Part shown: positions 33,519-41,239 of the stretch, piece by piece
Numbering within the stretch: position 1 is the first letter of the stretch
Layout of the letters: each line of letters opens with the position of its first letter
Assembly (NCBI GenBank): GCA_024683935.1
Contig: JAIKXV010000012.1
Coordinates: 1-64,000 of the forward strand
DNA: 64,000 bases
Direction: 5' to 3'
From: Lachnospiraceae bacterium
Lineage (GTDB): Bacteria; Bacillota_A; Clostridia; Lachnospirales; Lachnospiraceae
The notes under the pieces: model-generated
What the model was told of the DNA's origin: nothing
Database searches by the model: none
Seen by the model: the letters and a program-made list of their open reading frames with translations, nothing else
Made by a program: the position numbers and the translations under genes

Positions 33519-34391
33519 ATGAGAGATCTGAAGAACTGTTTTTTCTGTATTTCCGATAACGATACTCCCTGGCTTGATGAACTGATGACGGAGCTTAATG
33601 ACGCCGGTGTCAGGCTTTTTACGCTGGAACCAGGAAAAAAGATCCCGGAGATCGCCATCCCCGAGGGCTCCTATACCGTAACGGATAATGAAGACGGGGC
33701 AGCCTTCGCTGAACACTACGATACCGGCTATGTACTCTACAGGAAACCCGGCATCCCCTGCAGCGTCCTGGGTTCCTCGGCTTCCTCTGTCCTCTCGGAG
33801 GCCCAGTGCATCATTGAGGGCTTTGACGAAATCACCCCGGATTTTTTGGAAAAGATGTACCAGAGGAAAAACGGCATTCCCTGGACCATAGTTGAAACTC
33901 CCCGGACCATCATCCGGGAGCTTTCCCTTGATGATATCGACGATCTTTTTTCCCTGTATGAAGATCCCGAGATACAGCGCTTTATCCCGCCCCTCCTTCC
34001 CACAAAAGAGGAAGAGACAGAATTCCAGAAGGCCTATATAGAAAAAATGTACGGCTTTTTCGGATACGGTTTCTGGAATATCACGGACCGGGAAAAGGGA
34101 ACCCTGATAGGAAGAGCCGGCATCAGCAACCGGGAGGGCTTTGACATCCCGGAACTCGGCTATCTCCTTGACCGTGCTCACCGGGAAAAGGGCATTGCGG
34201 AGGAAGTCTGCAGGGCGATCATAAAGTATGCCCATGAGATCCTCGGGATCGATGAACTGAACCTCTTTCTGCAGAAACAAAATCTCCCCTCCATCCGCTT
34301 AGCCGGAAAACTCGGGTTTACGGATACAGGGGAGATGATCTCAGGTCATAACGACAGCGGCTTAATGCGCTATCATCTGAATCTCACGTGA
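33519..34391 (+). CDS. GNAT acetyltransferase (RimJ/RimL-like) with an extra N-terminal domain
   Basis: Residues about 125-290 form a RimJ/RimL-type GNAT: TPRTIIRELSLDDIDDLFSL, then GRAGISNRE, LGYLLDRAHREKGIAEEVCRA (acetyl-CoA loop, with R/H-R-E-K-G-I-A), and the final NLPSIRLAGKLGFTDTGE. The first 110 residues (NCFFCISDNDTPWLDELMTEL, AEHYDTGYVLYRK, VLGSSASSVLSEAQ) are a separate domain that recalls a HAD-like alpha/beta unit without its catalytic aspartates. The ribosome binding site is weak. The 3' end is 7 nt from convergent fba. Substrate unknown. Confidence 0.7.
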   Translation: MRDLKNCFFCISDNDTPWLDELMTELNDAGVRLFTLEPGKKIPEIAIPEGSYTVTDNEDGAAFAEHYDTGYVLYRKPGIPCSVLGSSASSVLSEAQCIIEGFDEITPDFLEKMYQRKNGIPWTIVETPRTIIRELSLDDIDDLFSLYEDPEIQRFIPPLLPTKEEETEFQKAYIEKMYGFFGYGFWNITDREKGTLIGRAGISNREGFDIPELGYLLDRAHREKGIAEEVCRAIIKYAHEILGIDELNLFLQKQNLPSIRLAGKLGFTDTGEMISGHNDSGLMRYHLNLT

Positions 34392-34398
34392 ATTATCT

Positions 34399-35340
34399 TC
34401 ACGCCTTATTCTCTGAACCAAGAACGTTGATGATCTTGTTATGAACGATATCCTTCACATAACGACGTCCGTCAGCGATGTACTGTCTGGGATCGAAGTG
34501 ATCGGGATGAGCCTGCATATGCTCACGGATACCTGCTGTCATTCCGAGACGAAGGTCTGAGTCGATATTGATCTTGCAGACTGATCTCTTGGCAGCCTCA
34601 CGAAGCTGATCCTCGGGGATACCGATAGCATCCTGAAGAGCTCCGCCGTTGGAATTGATTATCTTCACATATTCCTGGGGAACGGAAGATGAACCGTGAA
34701 GAACGATGGGGAAGCCGGGCAGCTTCTTTGAGATCTCCTCAAGGATATCCAGACGGATGTGGGGATCTGTGCCGGGCTTAAATTTATATGCGCCGTGGCT
34801 GGTTCCGATAGCGATAGCAAGGGAATCAACGCCTGTACGCTCTACGAATTCAACTACCTGATCGGGATCTGTGTACTGAGCGGTCTCAGCAGCCACATTT
34901 ACATCATCCTCTACTCCTGCAAGTGTTCCGAGCTCTGCTTCTACAACAACGCCCTTGTCATGTGCATAGTCAGCAACAGACTTTGAAATAGCAACGTTCT
35001 CATCGAAGGGCTTGGATGAAGCATCGATCATAACAGATGTAAATCCGTTATCTACACAGTCCTTACAAACATCAAAATCAGCGCCGTGGTCAAGATGAAG
35101 AGCGATGGGGATCTCGTCATTTGTAGCTTCCACTGCAGCCTCTACAAGGTGCTTCAGATATGCTGACTGAGCATACTTTCTTGCGCCTGCGGATGCCTGC
35201 AGGATAACCGGTGAATGAAGCTCCCATGCAGCTTCTGTGATTCCCTGGACTATCTCCATGTTATTCACATTGAAAGCTCCGATGGCATAGCCTCCGGTGT
35301 AGGCCTTTTTGAACATCTCGGTAGTTGTAACTAATGGCAT
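34399..35340 (-). CDS. fba: Class II fructose-1,6-bisphosphate aldolase
   Basis: This zinc-dependent glycolytic enzyme cleaves fructose-1,6-bisphosphate to dihydroxyacetone phosphate and glyceraldehyde-3-phosphate. The 313-residue protein has the zinc ligand region IALHLDHGADFD (about residues 78-89), VEAELGTLAG, the GTSHGAYKF loop and LHGSSSVP. Codon use is strongly biased to frequent codons, as expected of a highly expressed gene. It follows the lipid kinase gene with a 64-nt gap that contains a hairpin (35373-35395) and an AAAGGA ribosome site, so it probably has its own promoter. Confidence 0.95.
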   Translation of the reverse strand: MPLVTTTEMFKKAYTGGYAIGAFNVNNMEIVQGITEAAWELHSPVILQASAGARKYAQSAYLKHLVEAAVEATNDEIPIALHLDHGADFDVCKDCVDNGFTSVMIDASSKPFDENVAISKSVADYAHDKGVVVEAELGTLAGVEDDVNVAAETAQYTDPDQVVEFVERTGVDSLAIAIGTSHGAYKFKPGTDPHIRLDILEEISKKLPGFPIVLHGSSSVPQEYVKIINSNGGALQDAIGIPEDQLREAAKRSVCKINIDSDLRLGMTAGIREHMQAHPDHFDPRQYIADGRRYVKDIVHNKIINVLGSENKA

Positions 35341-35404
35341 ATTATTTCCATCCTTTCTTAAATGAATTTATACTTCACACCGTTTAGCGGTGAAGGTATC
35401 TGTT

Positions 35405-36331
35405 TTATCCCGGCAGTCTCTCAGGCTCCTTCTGCCTGGGAAGCGCCGCATCCTGGGGAACCATTACCGTCAGGGCCTTGTGGCAGTTCCTTACCTTTAC
35501 TTCCTTAAGGCTCCCGCCGAATTCCCCGTCCAGGGTCCAGTCCACTGAACCATCACTGGTAAAGCTTATTTCCGACGTCCTGAAGAAGCTTACGTAATCA
35601 TTGGTCGTATCATTCACCAGCGCTGCAGCGATCTCTCCGAAGGCTGCCGTATCGTCCGGCATCTTAATAAGTGACACCTCGAAAAGCCCGTCGTCCAGCA
35701 GCACACCCTTATTCTCAAGACTCTTTAACCCCGCCACGGAAAGGGTATTGCTGACCATCCCGAATACGTATTCGTCTTCTTCGACGATACCGTCATGCTC
35801 TATCTTTAATCTGTATGACTGCACCGGACCGATCCTGGACATGGCCTCAATAATATAGGCCAGATGCCCGAAGGTATTCTTCATATTCTGCTCGGTGCCG
35901 TAGGAAATATCCGTGAATAGTCCGAAGGCTGCCACATAGACAAAAGTCCTGTCATTAAAAGCTCCCATGTCACAGCGGAACTCCACTCCCCGGGTCACCA
36001 CTTCCGCAGCCTTCCTCATATCCCTGGGGATCTTCAGTGTCTTTGCGAAATCATTGGTGCTTCCGGCGGGAACATAACCTATGGGAATACGGTCCTCTCT
36101 CTGCATCATCCCGGCCACAACCTCATCCAGTGTGCCGTCGCCTCCGGAACACACCAGCATATCGTAGCCCGGCTTCATATTCACAGTGGCGTTTACCGCA
36201 TCTCCGCTGTTCTGGGTAGGATAAACCGTAACCTCATATCCCGATTTAACAAAGATATCTATGATGTCTAAAAGATTACTGCGTATCCTCTCCATCCCCG
36301 CATGGGGATTGTAGATGAAATACATTTTCAC
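35405..36331 (-). CDS. Diacylglycerol/lipid kinase family protein (YegS/DgkB-like)
   Basis: Members phosphorylate diacylglycerol or related lipids and so recycle phosphatidic acid. The 308-residue protein shows the N-terminal YNPHAGMERI, the nucleotide-binding CSGGDGTLDEV (about 60-70), and PAGSTNDFAKTL, all diagnostic of this fold. It is the last gene of the ftsH-uvrC-hprK-...-crh run, and its ATG overlaps the crh-like stop by 4 nt. DgkB is the essential soluble form in Gram-positives; which lipid is used here is not clear from sequence. Confidence 0.88.
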   Translation of the reverse strand: MKMYFIYNPHAGMERIRSNLLDIIDIFVKSGYEVTVYPTQNSGDAVNATVNMKPGYDMLVCSGGDGTLDEVVAGMMQREDRIPIGYVPAGSTNDFAKTLKIPRDMRKAAEVVTRGVEFRCDMGAFNDRTFVYVAAFGLFTDISYGTEQNMKNTFGHLAYIIEAMSRIGPVQSYRLKIEHDGIVEEDEYVFGMVSNTLSVAGLKSLENKGVLLDDGLFEVSLIKMPDDTAAFGEIAAALVNDTTNDYVSFFRTSEISFTSDGSVDWTLDGEFGGSLKEVKVRNCHKALTVMVPQDAALPRQKEPERLPG

Positions 36332-36594
36332 CCGGCAGTTACTTCGCCTTTCAGGTATTTGCTGATGTTATCGGCAGCGTTTTCTTCATCGCTGCCTTCT
36401 GTAACCACATCAACCTTGTCTCCGTTTTTAAGGGCAAGGGTCATCATTCCCATGATGCTTTTGGCATTTACATGCTTTTCATCATACTCGATATAAACAG
36501 TCGACTCAAACTGGCTCGCTGTCTGCACAAGCAAAGCTATGGGTCTGGTATCCAATCCGTCCTGCATGGATACTTCAACTGTTTTCCTGGTCAT
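36328..36594 (-). CDS. crh: Crh-like HPr paralogue (Asp15, Ser46)
   Basis: The 88-residue protein aligns with HPr without gaps: GLDTRPIALLVQTASQF (13-29) corresponds to GLHARPAALLVQ..., but position 15 is Asp instead of His, so it cannot serve sugar transport by enzyme I. Ser46 in NAKSIMGMMTLAL (43-55) is intact, so HprK could phosphorylate it. This is the logic of B. subtilis Crh (Gln15, Ser46), and the place in the operon (rapZ-whiA-crh) is the same as in B. subtilis yvcJ-yvcK-yvcL-crh. It overlaps whiA by 20 nt. The symbol is by position and analogy; direct orthology is not proven. Confidence 0.8.
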   Translation of the reverse strand: MTRKTVEVSMQDGLDTRPIALLVQTASQFESTVYIEYDEKHVNAKSIMGMMTLALKNGDKVDVVTEGSDEENAADNISKYLKGEVTAG

Positions 36595-37507
36595 ACTGAT
36601 TCCTCCTTAAGTCGTCCGCGATCCTGCTGAGTCTTCGCAGCCGGTGGTTAACTCCTGATTTTCCCACGGGCGGATCAAGAAAATTACCAAGTTCCTTCAA
36701 TGCCGCTTCGGGATGGGAAAGCCTCACTTCCGCCATCTCCCTTAAAGCATCGTCCAGAAAACCAAAACCCCGCTTCTCCCTGATATACTCGATATCGTTT
36801 ACCTGTCTCACAGCCGCACTCACTGTTTTCTTGATATTGGCTGTTTCGCAGTTTACCCGCCGGTTCACCGTATTTCTCATATCCTTATAGATACGGGCAT
36901 TCTCCATATCCATAAGCGCGGCCGGCGCCTCCATGATGTTCAGCATGGTCACTATGTCATCTCCCTCCTTGAGGTAGAGCACATAGCTGTTCTTCCGTCC
37001 GGTAATGCGGCTTTCCACATTGAAACTGCCTATGATCTCTTTCAGATTATCGGCAGTGTCCCGGGAATCACAGACTATCTCCATGTGATAGGAACCTTTC
37101 GGGTTACTCACTGACCCCCCGGCGAGAAATGCACCCCGTATAAGGTTTCTCCTGCAGCAGGACCTTTCATAAAGCAGGCTGTTCAGCCTTTTGTCCCCGG
37201 GCTGCATCTTCAGAAGCGTCAGCAGCTCTTCCGCCGCGTCTCCCTTCATCATCAGCCTGTAAACAGGAGTTTTCCCCATCCTCATCTGAACATCAGCACT
37301 TATTCTAATGGTTTTTCTCAATAATGTAAAGCATATTCTGATGACGTCCTCATTCTCCGAATGATAAAGAACCTTCAGCCCCTTTTCCGGAGAATAAAAA
37401 ATATCCGCAGCCATCAGAGTGATGCCTGCGAGAAGTGCCGTACAGCAATGTCTTGCTTCCGGTATATCAGATCCTATTTCTTTTTTTACATCCCGGGAAA
37501 ATGACAT
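36575..37507 (-). CDS. whiA: WhiA, LAGLIDADG/HTH DNA-binding protein
   Basis: WhiA is a nucleoid-associated or transcription factor that affects cell division and sporulation in Gram-positives. The 310-residue protein has two degenerate homing-endonuclease-like halves (IRGAFLAGGSVSNPKGSYHMEI is the core) and a C-terminal helix-turn-helix (VRLSHPEAALKELGNFL, then VGKSGVNHRLRRLSRIA). It follows rapZ by 10 nt; the usual yvcK gene between them is absent here. Confidence 0.93.
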   Translation of the reverse strand: MSFSRDVKKEIGSDIPEARHCCTALLAGITLMAADIFYSPEKGLKVLYHSENEDVIRICFTLLRKTIRISADVQMRMGKTPVYRLMMKGDAAEELLTLLKMQPGDKRLNSLLYERSCCRRNLIRGAFLAGGSVSNPKGSYHMEIVCDSRDTADNLKEIIGSFNVESRITGRKNSYVLYLKEGDDIVTMLNIMEAPAALMDMENARIYKDMRNTVNRRVNCETANIKKTVSAAVRQVNDIEYIREKRGFGFLDDALREMAEVRLSHPEAALKELGNFLDPPVGKSGVNHRLRRLSRIADDLRRNQYDQENS

Positions 37508-37517
37508 ATCCTCTTTC

Positions 37518-38384
37518 CTAGCGCCGCATGCTGTCCTTCATGATATCCCTGTGTTCTATACGCAGGCCGTAGCTCTCCTTTTCCGAAAGCCGCTCAAAGA
37601 GTTTCTTTGCCAGTGTCACGCTCCTGTGTTTTCCGCCGGTGCAGCCGATCGCTATCACCAGCTGGTTTTTGCCCTCAATGACATAGTTCGGTATCAGAAA
37701 TTCGATGAGATCCTGAAGCTTGTCTAAAAATACCCCCGCTTCCTTAAAGCCCATGACATAGTCCTGAACCTCTTTGTCCTCACCGCTTTTCTGTTTTAAT
37801 TCGTCGATGTAATAGGGATTCGGAAGGAAACGCACATCAAAAACCAGATCCGAGTCACTGGGTATCCCGTACTTATATCCGAAGGAAAGCACGGTGATAA
37901 AGAGATTTCCGTAATCCTTGTTCTTTGAAAAGATATTGTCTATCTCAGTCTTCAGCTCCCTGGTAAGGAGATGGCTGGAATCAATGATATAGGAGGCGTT
38001 GGCTTTCAGGAACTTCAGCAGCTCCCTTTCCTTTTTTATCCCGTCCTCCACTCTGCCGTTCATCACCAGGGGATGAGCTCTCCTGGTCTCCTTGAAGCGC
38101 TTTATCAGCACCTCGTCCTCGCAGTCCAGGAAAAGTATGTCAAAGGTATTTCCGGCGTCCTGAAGCTCCTTTAAGGCAGACTCCACCTTAGCAAGCCCGG
38201 TGCGGACATCTATTCCCACTGCCACCTTCTCCAGTTCGCTGTTTGGTTCATAGGCCAGTTCCGCGAACTTTCCGATAAGGGGTACCGGCAGATTATCCAC
38301 GCAGAAATAACCGAGATCCTCCAGCATCTTTAAGGATGTGCTCTTTCCCGCGCCGCTCATTCCAGTGACAATGACGAATTTCAT
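37518..38384 (-). CDS. rapZ: RapZ/YvcJ nucleotide-binding protein
   Basis: The 288-residue protein has the Walker A loop GMSGAGKST (8-16), a Walker B-like FLDCEDEVL, and the C-terminal domain with IAIGCTGGKHRSVTLA. In enterobacteria RapZ guides RNase E to the small RNA GlmZ to control amino-sugar synthesis; in Bacillota, YvcJ is a GTPase tied to competence. The role here is unknown. The neighbours (murB, hprK, glucokinase) fit a link between sugar status and cell-wall supply. It ends 10 nt before whiA. Confidence 0.93.
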   Translation of the reverse strand: MKFVIVTGMSGAGKSTSLKMLEDLGYFCVDNLPVPLIGKFAELAYEPNSELEKVAVGIDVRTGLAKVESALKELQDAGNTFDILFLDCEDEVLIKRFKETRRAHPLVMNGRVEDGIKKERELLKFLKANASYIIDSSHLLTRELKTEIDNIFSKNKDYGNLFITVLSFGYKYGIPSDSDLVFDVRFLPNPYYIDELKQKSGEDKEVQDYVMGFKEAGVFLDKLQDLIEFLIPNYVIEGKNQLVIAIGCTGGKHRSVTLAKKLFERLSEKESYGLRIEHRDIMKDSMRR

Positions 38385-38385
38385 A

Positions 38386-39294
38386 TCAGAATTCTCCGAT
38401 CATCAAAACCTCGGGCTCCAGCCTGATGCCGGAGCTCGCCTGAACCCTCTGCTGCACCTCATTTATTACTTTATAAATATCATCAGAAGTGGCTCCGCCT
38501 TTATTTACCACAAAGCCGCAGTGCTTTTCCGAAACCGAGGCACCGCCGATGGTAAAGCCCCTGAGACCCGCTTCCATAATGAGCTTCCCCGCGAAATTCC
38601 CCTCCGGCCTTTTGAAGGTACTGCCGGCACTGGGAAATTCCAGCGGCTGTTTCTCCCGGCGCTTTGCCGAAAGCTCCTCCATTGTACGGGAGATGCTTTC
38701 CCTGTCCCCCTTCTGCAGCGTAAAGGTTACGCTGATCACCGTATAACCCTTTTCCCTTACTGCACTTCTGCGGTAGGAAAAATCCATATCGGAATTCGAC
38801 AGTGTAATAAACTCACCCTCTTTATCGAGGACCTCCACTTCCTTTACCACATCCTTCATTTCCCCGCCGTAGGCACCGGCATTCATTACCATGGCGCCTC
38901 CCGCCGTTCCGGGAATACCGGATGCGAATTCAAAGCCGGTCAGGGAATTCTTCATCGCCGTGTCCGCGATCCTGGAAAGAAGGGTTCCCGCTCCGGCATA
39001 AAGCTCCGTATCATTAACCTTTATTTTCGAAAAGCGGTCCGTTATCTGGATAACAGCTCCCCTGAAGCCCCTGTCGGATACCAGGAGGTTGCTTCCGTTT
39101 CCTATGATGAGGTAATCCTTTCCGCCTTCCTTCAGGAGTTTTATAAGCCGGGACAGCTCATCCTTATTTTCAGGCAGCAGAAAAAGATCCGCTGCTCCCC
39201 CCGTACGGAAAGTGGTGTGAACATTCATGGGTTCATTTATAAGGATCCGCTCCGGTGGGAGGACCGCTTTGATCTGTTCTGACAGTGATTCCAT
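38386..39294 (-). CDS. murB: UDP-N-acetylenolpyruvoylglucosamine reductase MurB
   Basis: MurB reduces enolpyruvyl-UDP-GlcNAc to UDP-MurNAc with NADPH and FAD, the second committed step of peptidoglycan synthesis. The 302-residue protein has TTFRTGGAADLFLLPEN (FAD domain start), GNGSNLLVSDRGF, SGIPGTAGGAMVMNAGAYG, and the AGSTFKRP catalytic serine segment of class IIa-type enzymes, with LEPEV near the end (glutamate acid). It ends one base before rapZ begins. Confidence 0.95.
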   Translation of the reverse strand: MESLSEQIKAVLPPERILINEPMNVHTTFRTGGAADLFLLPENKDELSRLIKLLKEGGKDYLIIGNGSNLLVSDRGFRGAVIQITDRFSKIKVNDTELYAGAGTLLSRIADTAMKNSLTGFEFASGIPGTAGGAMVMNAGAYGGEMKDVVKEVEVLDKEGEFITLSNSDMDFSYRRSAVREKGYTVISVTFTLQKGDRESISRTMEELSAKRREKQPLEFPSAGSTFKRPEGNFAGKLIMEAGLRGFTIGGASVSEKHCGFVVNKGGATSDDIYKVINEVQQRVQASSGIRLEPEVLMIGEF

Positions 39295-39309
39295 TATTCT
39301 ATGCTTTGA

Positions 39310-40254
39310 TCAAAAGATCAAAAGTGCGGCTGCGCCGTAAATCCCCCCGTCATTTCCCAAAGTTGCCCGGGTAAATACGGTCTCCTCACTGGCATGGAAA
39401 ACATGCTCCTTAAAGTTCCTGGTAATGTAGGGCATGATAACGTCTCCGGACATGGAAACCCCGCCCCCTATGATGATGATATCGGGATTCAGCACTCCGG
39501 CCACCACCGAAAGTCCGTTCCCTAAATACTTTCCGAATTTTTCCGCGACCCTTATGGAGAGCTTGTCACCGTTCTGAACGGCTTCCCACATCTCCTTGGA
39601 ATTCAGGGGGCGCTTTCTCATCTCCGACTCCTCGTCGGGATTGGCCTCCAGTTCTTCCTTTAAGAGCCTTACGATACCGGTAGCCGAAGCGAACTGCTCG
39701 AGACAGCCCCTTCGGCCGCAGTTACAGGACTCCTTCGTATCGGTGCCGGTATAGATATGTCCTATTTCACCCGCTGCACCCATCGTGCCTGTAACAACCT
39801 TGCCATTAATGATCACGCCGCCGCCTATGCCGGTACCGAGAGTGACCATGACAATATTCCTGTAGCCTTTGCCTGCTCCCATCCAGGCTTCGCCGAGTGC
39901 CGCCACATTGGCGTCATTCCCCGCCTTTACCTTCATCTTTCCCTTGAAGCAGGAAGCCAGCTTTTCTTCCACATTAAAGGTGTCATCCCAGTGAAGATTT
40001 ACTGCTCTTCTGATAACGCCCTTATCGTCCACGGGTCCCGGGAGTCCCATCCCCACACCGAGGATCTCCTCATCCTTTATACCCTTTTCCTTCGTCTTCT
40101 TCTCTATGGACGCAGCTATATCGGGAAGGATGGCCTCTCCCTTATTATCCGTATTCGTAGGAATGGACCACTTTTCAATGAGTTCTCCATCCCCGGTAAA
40201 AAGGCCGATCTTTACTGATGTACCTCCTACATCAACCCCATATACATAACTCAT
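39310..40254 (-). CDS. ROK family glucokinase
   Basis: The 314-residue protein has the ATP-binding YGVDVGGTSVKIGLF (residues 4-18), the catalytic region GNDANVAALGEA, VTLGTGIGGG, and the zinc motif CNCGRRGCLEQFAS (about 178-191). Together they mark a bacterial ROK glucokinase (GlcK), which makes glucose-6-phosphate from glucose entering without phosphorylation. The setting between hprK and murB is consistent with sugar sensing and cell-wall precursor supply. Other hexoses could be substrates. Confidence 0.88.
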   Translation of the reverse strand: MSYVYGVDVGGTSVKIGLFTGDGELIEKWSIPTNTDNKGEAILPDIAASIEKKTKEKGIKDEEILGVGMGLPGPVDDKGVIRRAVNLHWDDTFNVEEKLASCFKGKMKVKAGNDANVAALGEAWMGAGKGYRNIVMVTLGTGIGGGVIINGKVVTGTMGAAGEIGHIYTGTDTKESCNCGRRGCLEQFASATGIVRLLKEELEANPDEESEMRKRPLNSKEMWEAVQNGDKLSIRVAEKFGKYLGNGLSVVAGVLNPDIIIIGGGVSMSGDVIMPYITRNFKEHVFHASEETVFTRATLGNDGGIYGAAALLIF

Positions 40255-40258
40255 ACCT

Positions 40259-41191
40259 TTAGTCCTCCCGTTTTTTCTTCAGATTATCCTGTACCCTCTT
40301 GTAGAGCTCCTGGGCTGCATTGTATCCCATCTTCTTCTGTCTGTAGTTGATGGCTGCTGTCTCGCAGATGATGGCTAAATTTCGTCCGGGACGGATGGGA
40401 ATATTGTGGCAGACCACTCTCTTGCCTAAATATTCCGTATATTCCTCTTCCATTCCCAGCCGGTCATAGTCCTTATCCTTATCCCAGTCCTCCAGCTTGA
40501 TGACCAGGTCTATTCCCTGGGTTTCCTTTACGGAAGTGGCACCGAAAAGCGCTTTTACGTCTATGATGCCTATACCCCTTAACTCTATAAAGTGCTTTGT
40601 GATATCGGGAGCAGAACCGATAAGGGTGTCATCGCTGACCTTCCTTATCTCCACCACGTCATCGGATATGAGACGGTGTCCTCTCTTTACCAGCTCCAGG
40701 GCGGCTTCGCTCTTTCCTATGCCGCTCTCACCGGTTATCAGCAGGCCTTCGCCGTTAACATCTACCAGTACCCCGTGTATGGAGATGCAGGGCGCGAGCT
40801 TGACATTCAGCCACCTGATGGTTTCCGCCATGAAATCCGAAGTGGACTTCGATGTCTTTAAGAGAGGCACCTGATTGTCGGCCGCATACTTAAAGAACTT
40901 TTCATCGGGCTCCAGATCCCTGCAGAAAATCACACAGGGGATGCCGCTGGATAAGAGCTTGCTGTATATCTCATCCTTCCTGTTATCATCCATGAGCTGC
41001 ATGTATGAATATTCCACGAAGCCCACTATCTCGATACGTGTAGATTCAAAATGCTCGAAAAATCCGGCAAGCTGCAGCGCCGGCCTGTTTATCTCGGCCT
41101 GGCTGATGGTGACCGTCTCCACAGGTATATCGGGAGTCAGGTTTATCAGATTCATCTTTGCGATAAAATTACTTAGGGAAACCGTTGCCAT
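40259..41191 (-). CDS. hprK: HPr kinase/phosphorylase HprK
   Basis: HprK phosphorylates Ser46 of HPr and Crh when glycolytic intermediates are high and removes the phosphate otherwise, driving CcpA-dependent catabolite repression. The 310-residue protein has the Walker A GESGIGKSEAAL (about 154-165), LISDDVVEIRKV, and the signature ELRGIGIIDVKALFG. Two candidate substrates lacking His15 are in this window, at 13670-13900 and 36328-36594; no normal HPr (with His15) is seen. It lies 4 nt upstream of the glucokinase gene. Confidence 0.95.
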   Translation of the reverse strand: MATVSLSNFIAKMNLINLTPDIPVETVTISQAEINRPALQLAGFFEHFESTRIEIVGFVEYSYMQLMDDNRKDEIYSKLLSSGIPCVIFCRDLEPDEKFFKYAADNQVPLLKTSKSTSDFMAETIRWLNVKLAPCISIHGVLVDVNGEGLLITGESGIGKSEAALELVKRGHRLISDDVVEIRKVSDDTLIGSAPDITKHFIELRGIGIIDVKALFGATSVKETQGIDLVIKLEDWDKDKDYDRLGMEEEYTEYLGKRVVCHNIPIRPGRNLAIICETAAINYRQKKMGYNAAQELYKRVQDNLKKKRED

Positions 41192-41239
41192 ATCCGCTCC
41201 TTTTTAAGTATTTAAGATGTGTTTTAGTATATCATTATT

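Noticed and set aside
35373..35395. Hairpin CTTCACACCG/CGGTGAAG between the lipid kinase and fba genes as a terminator
   Set aside because: The stem is imperfect and no T-run follows; it may instead be part of the fba promoter region, so no call was made.
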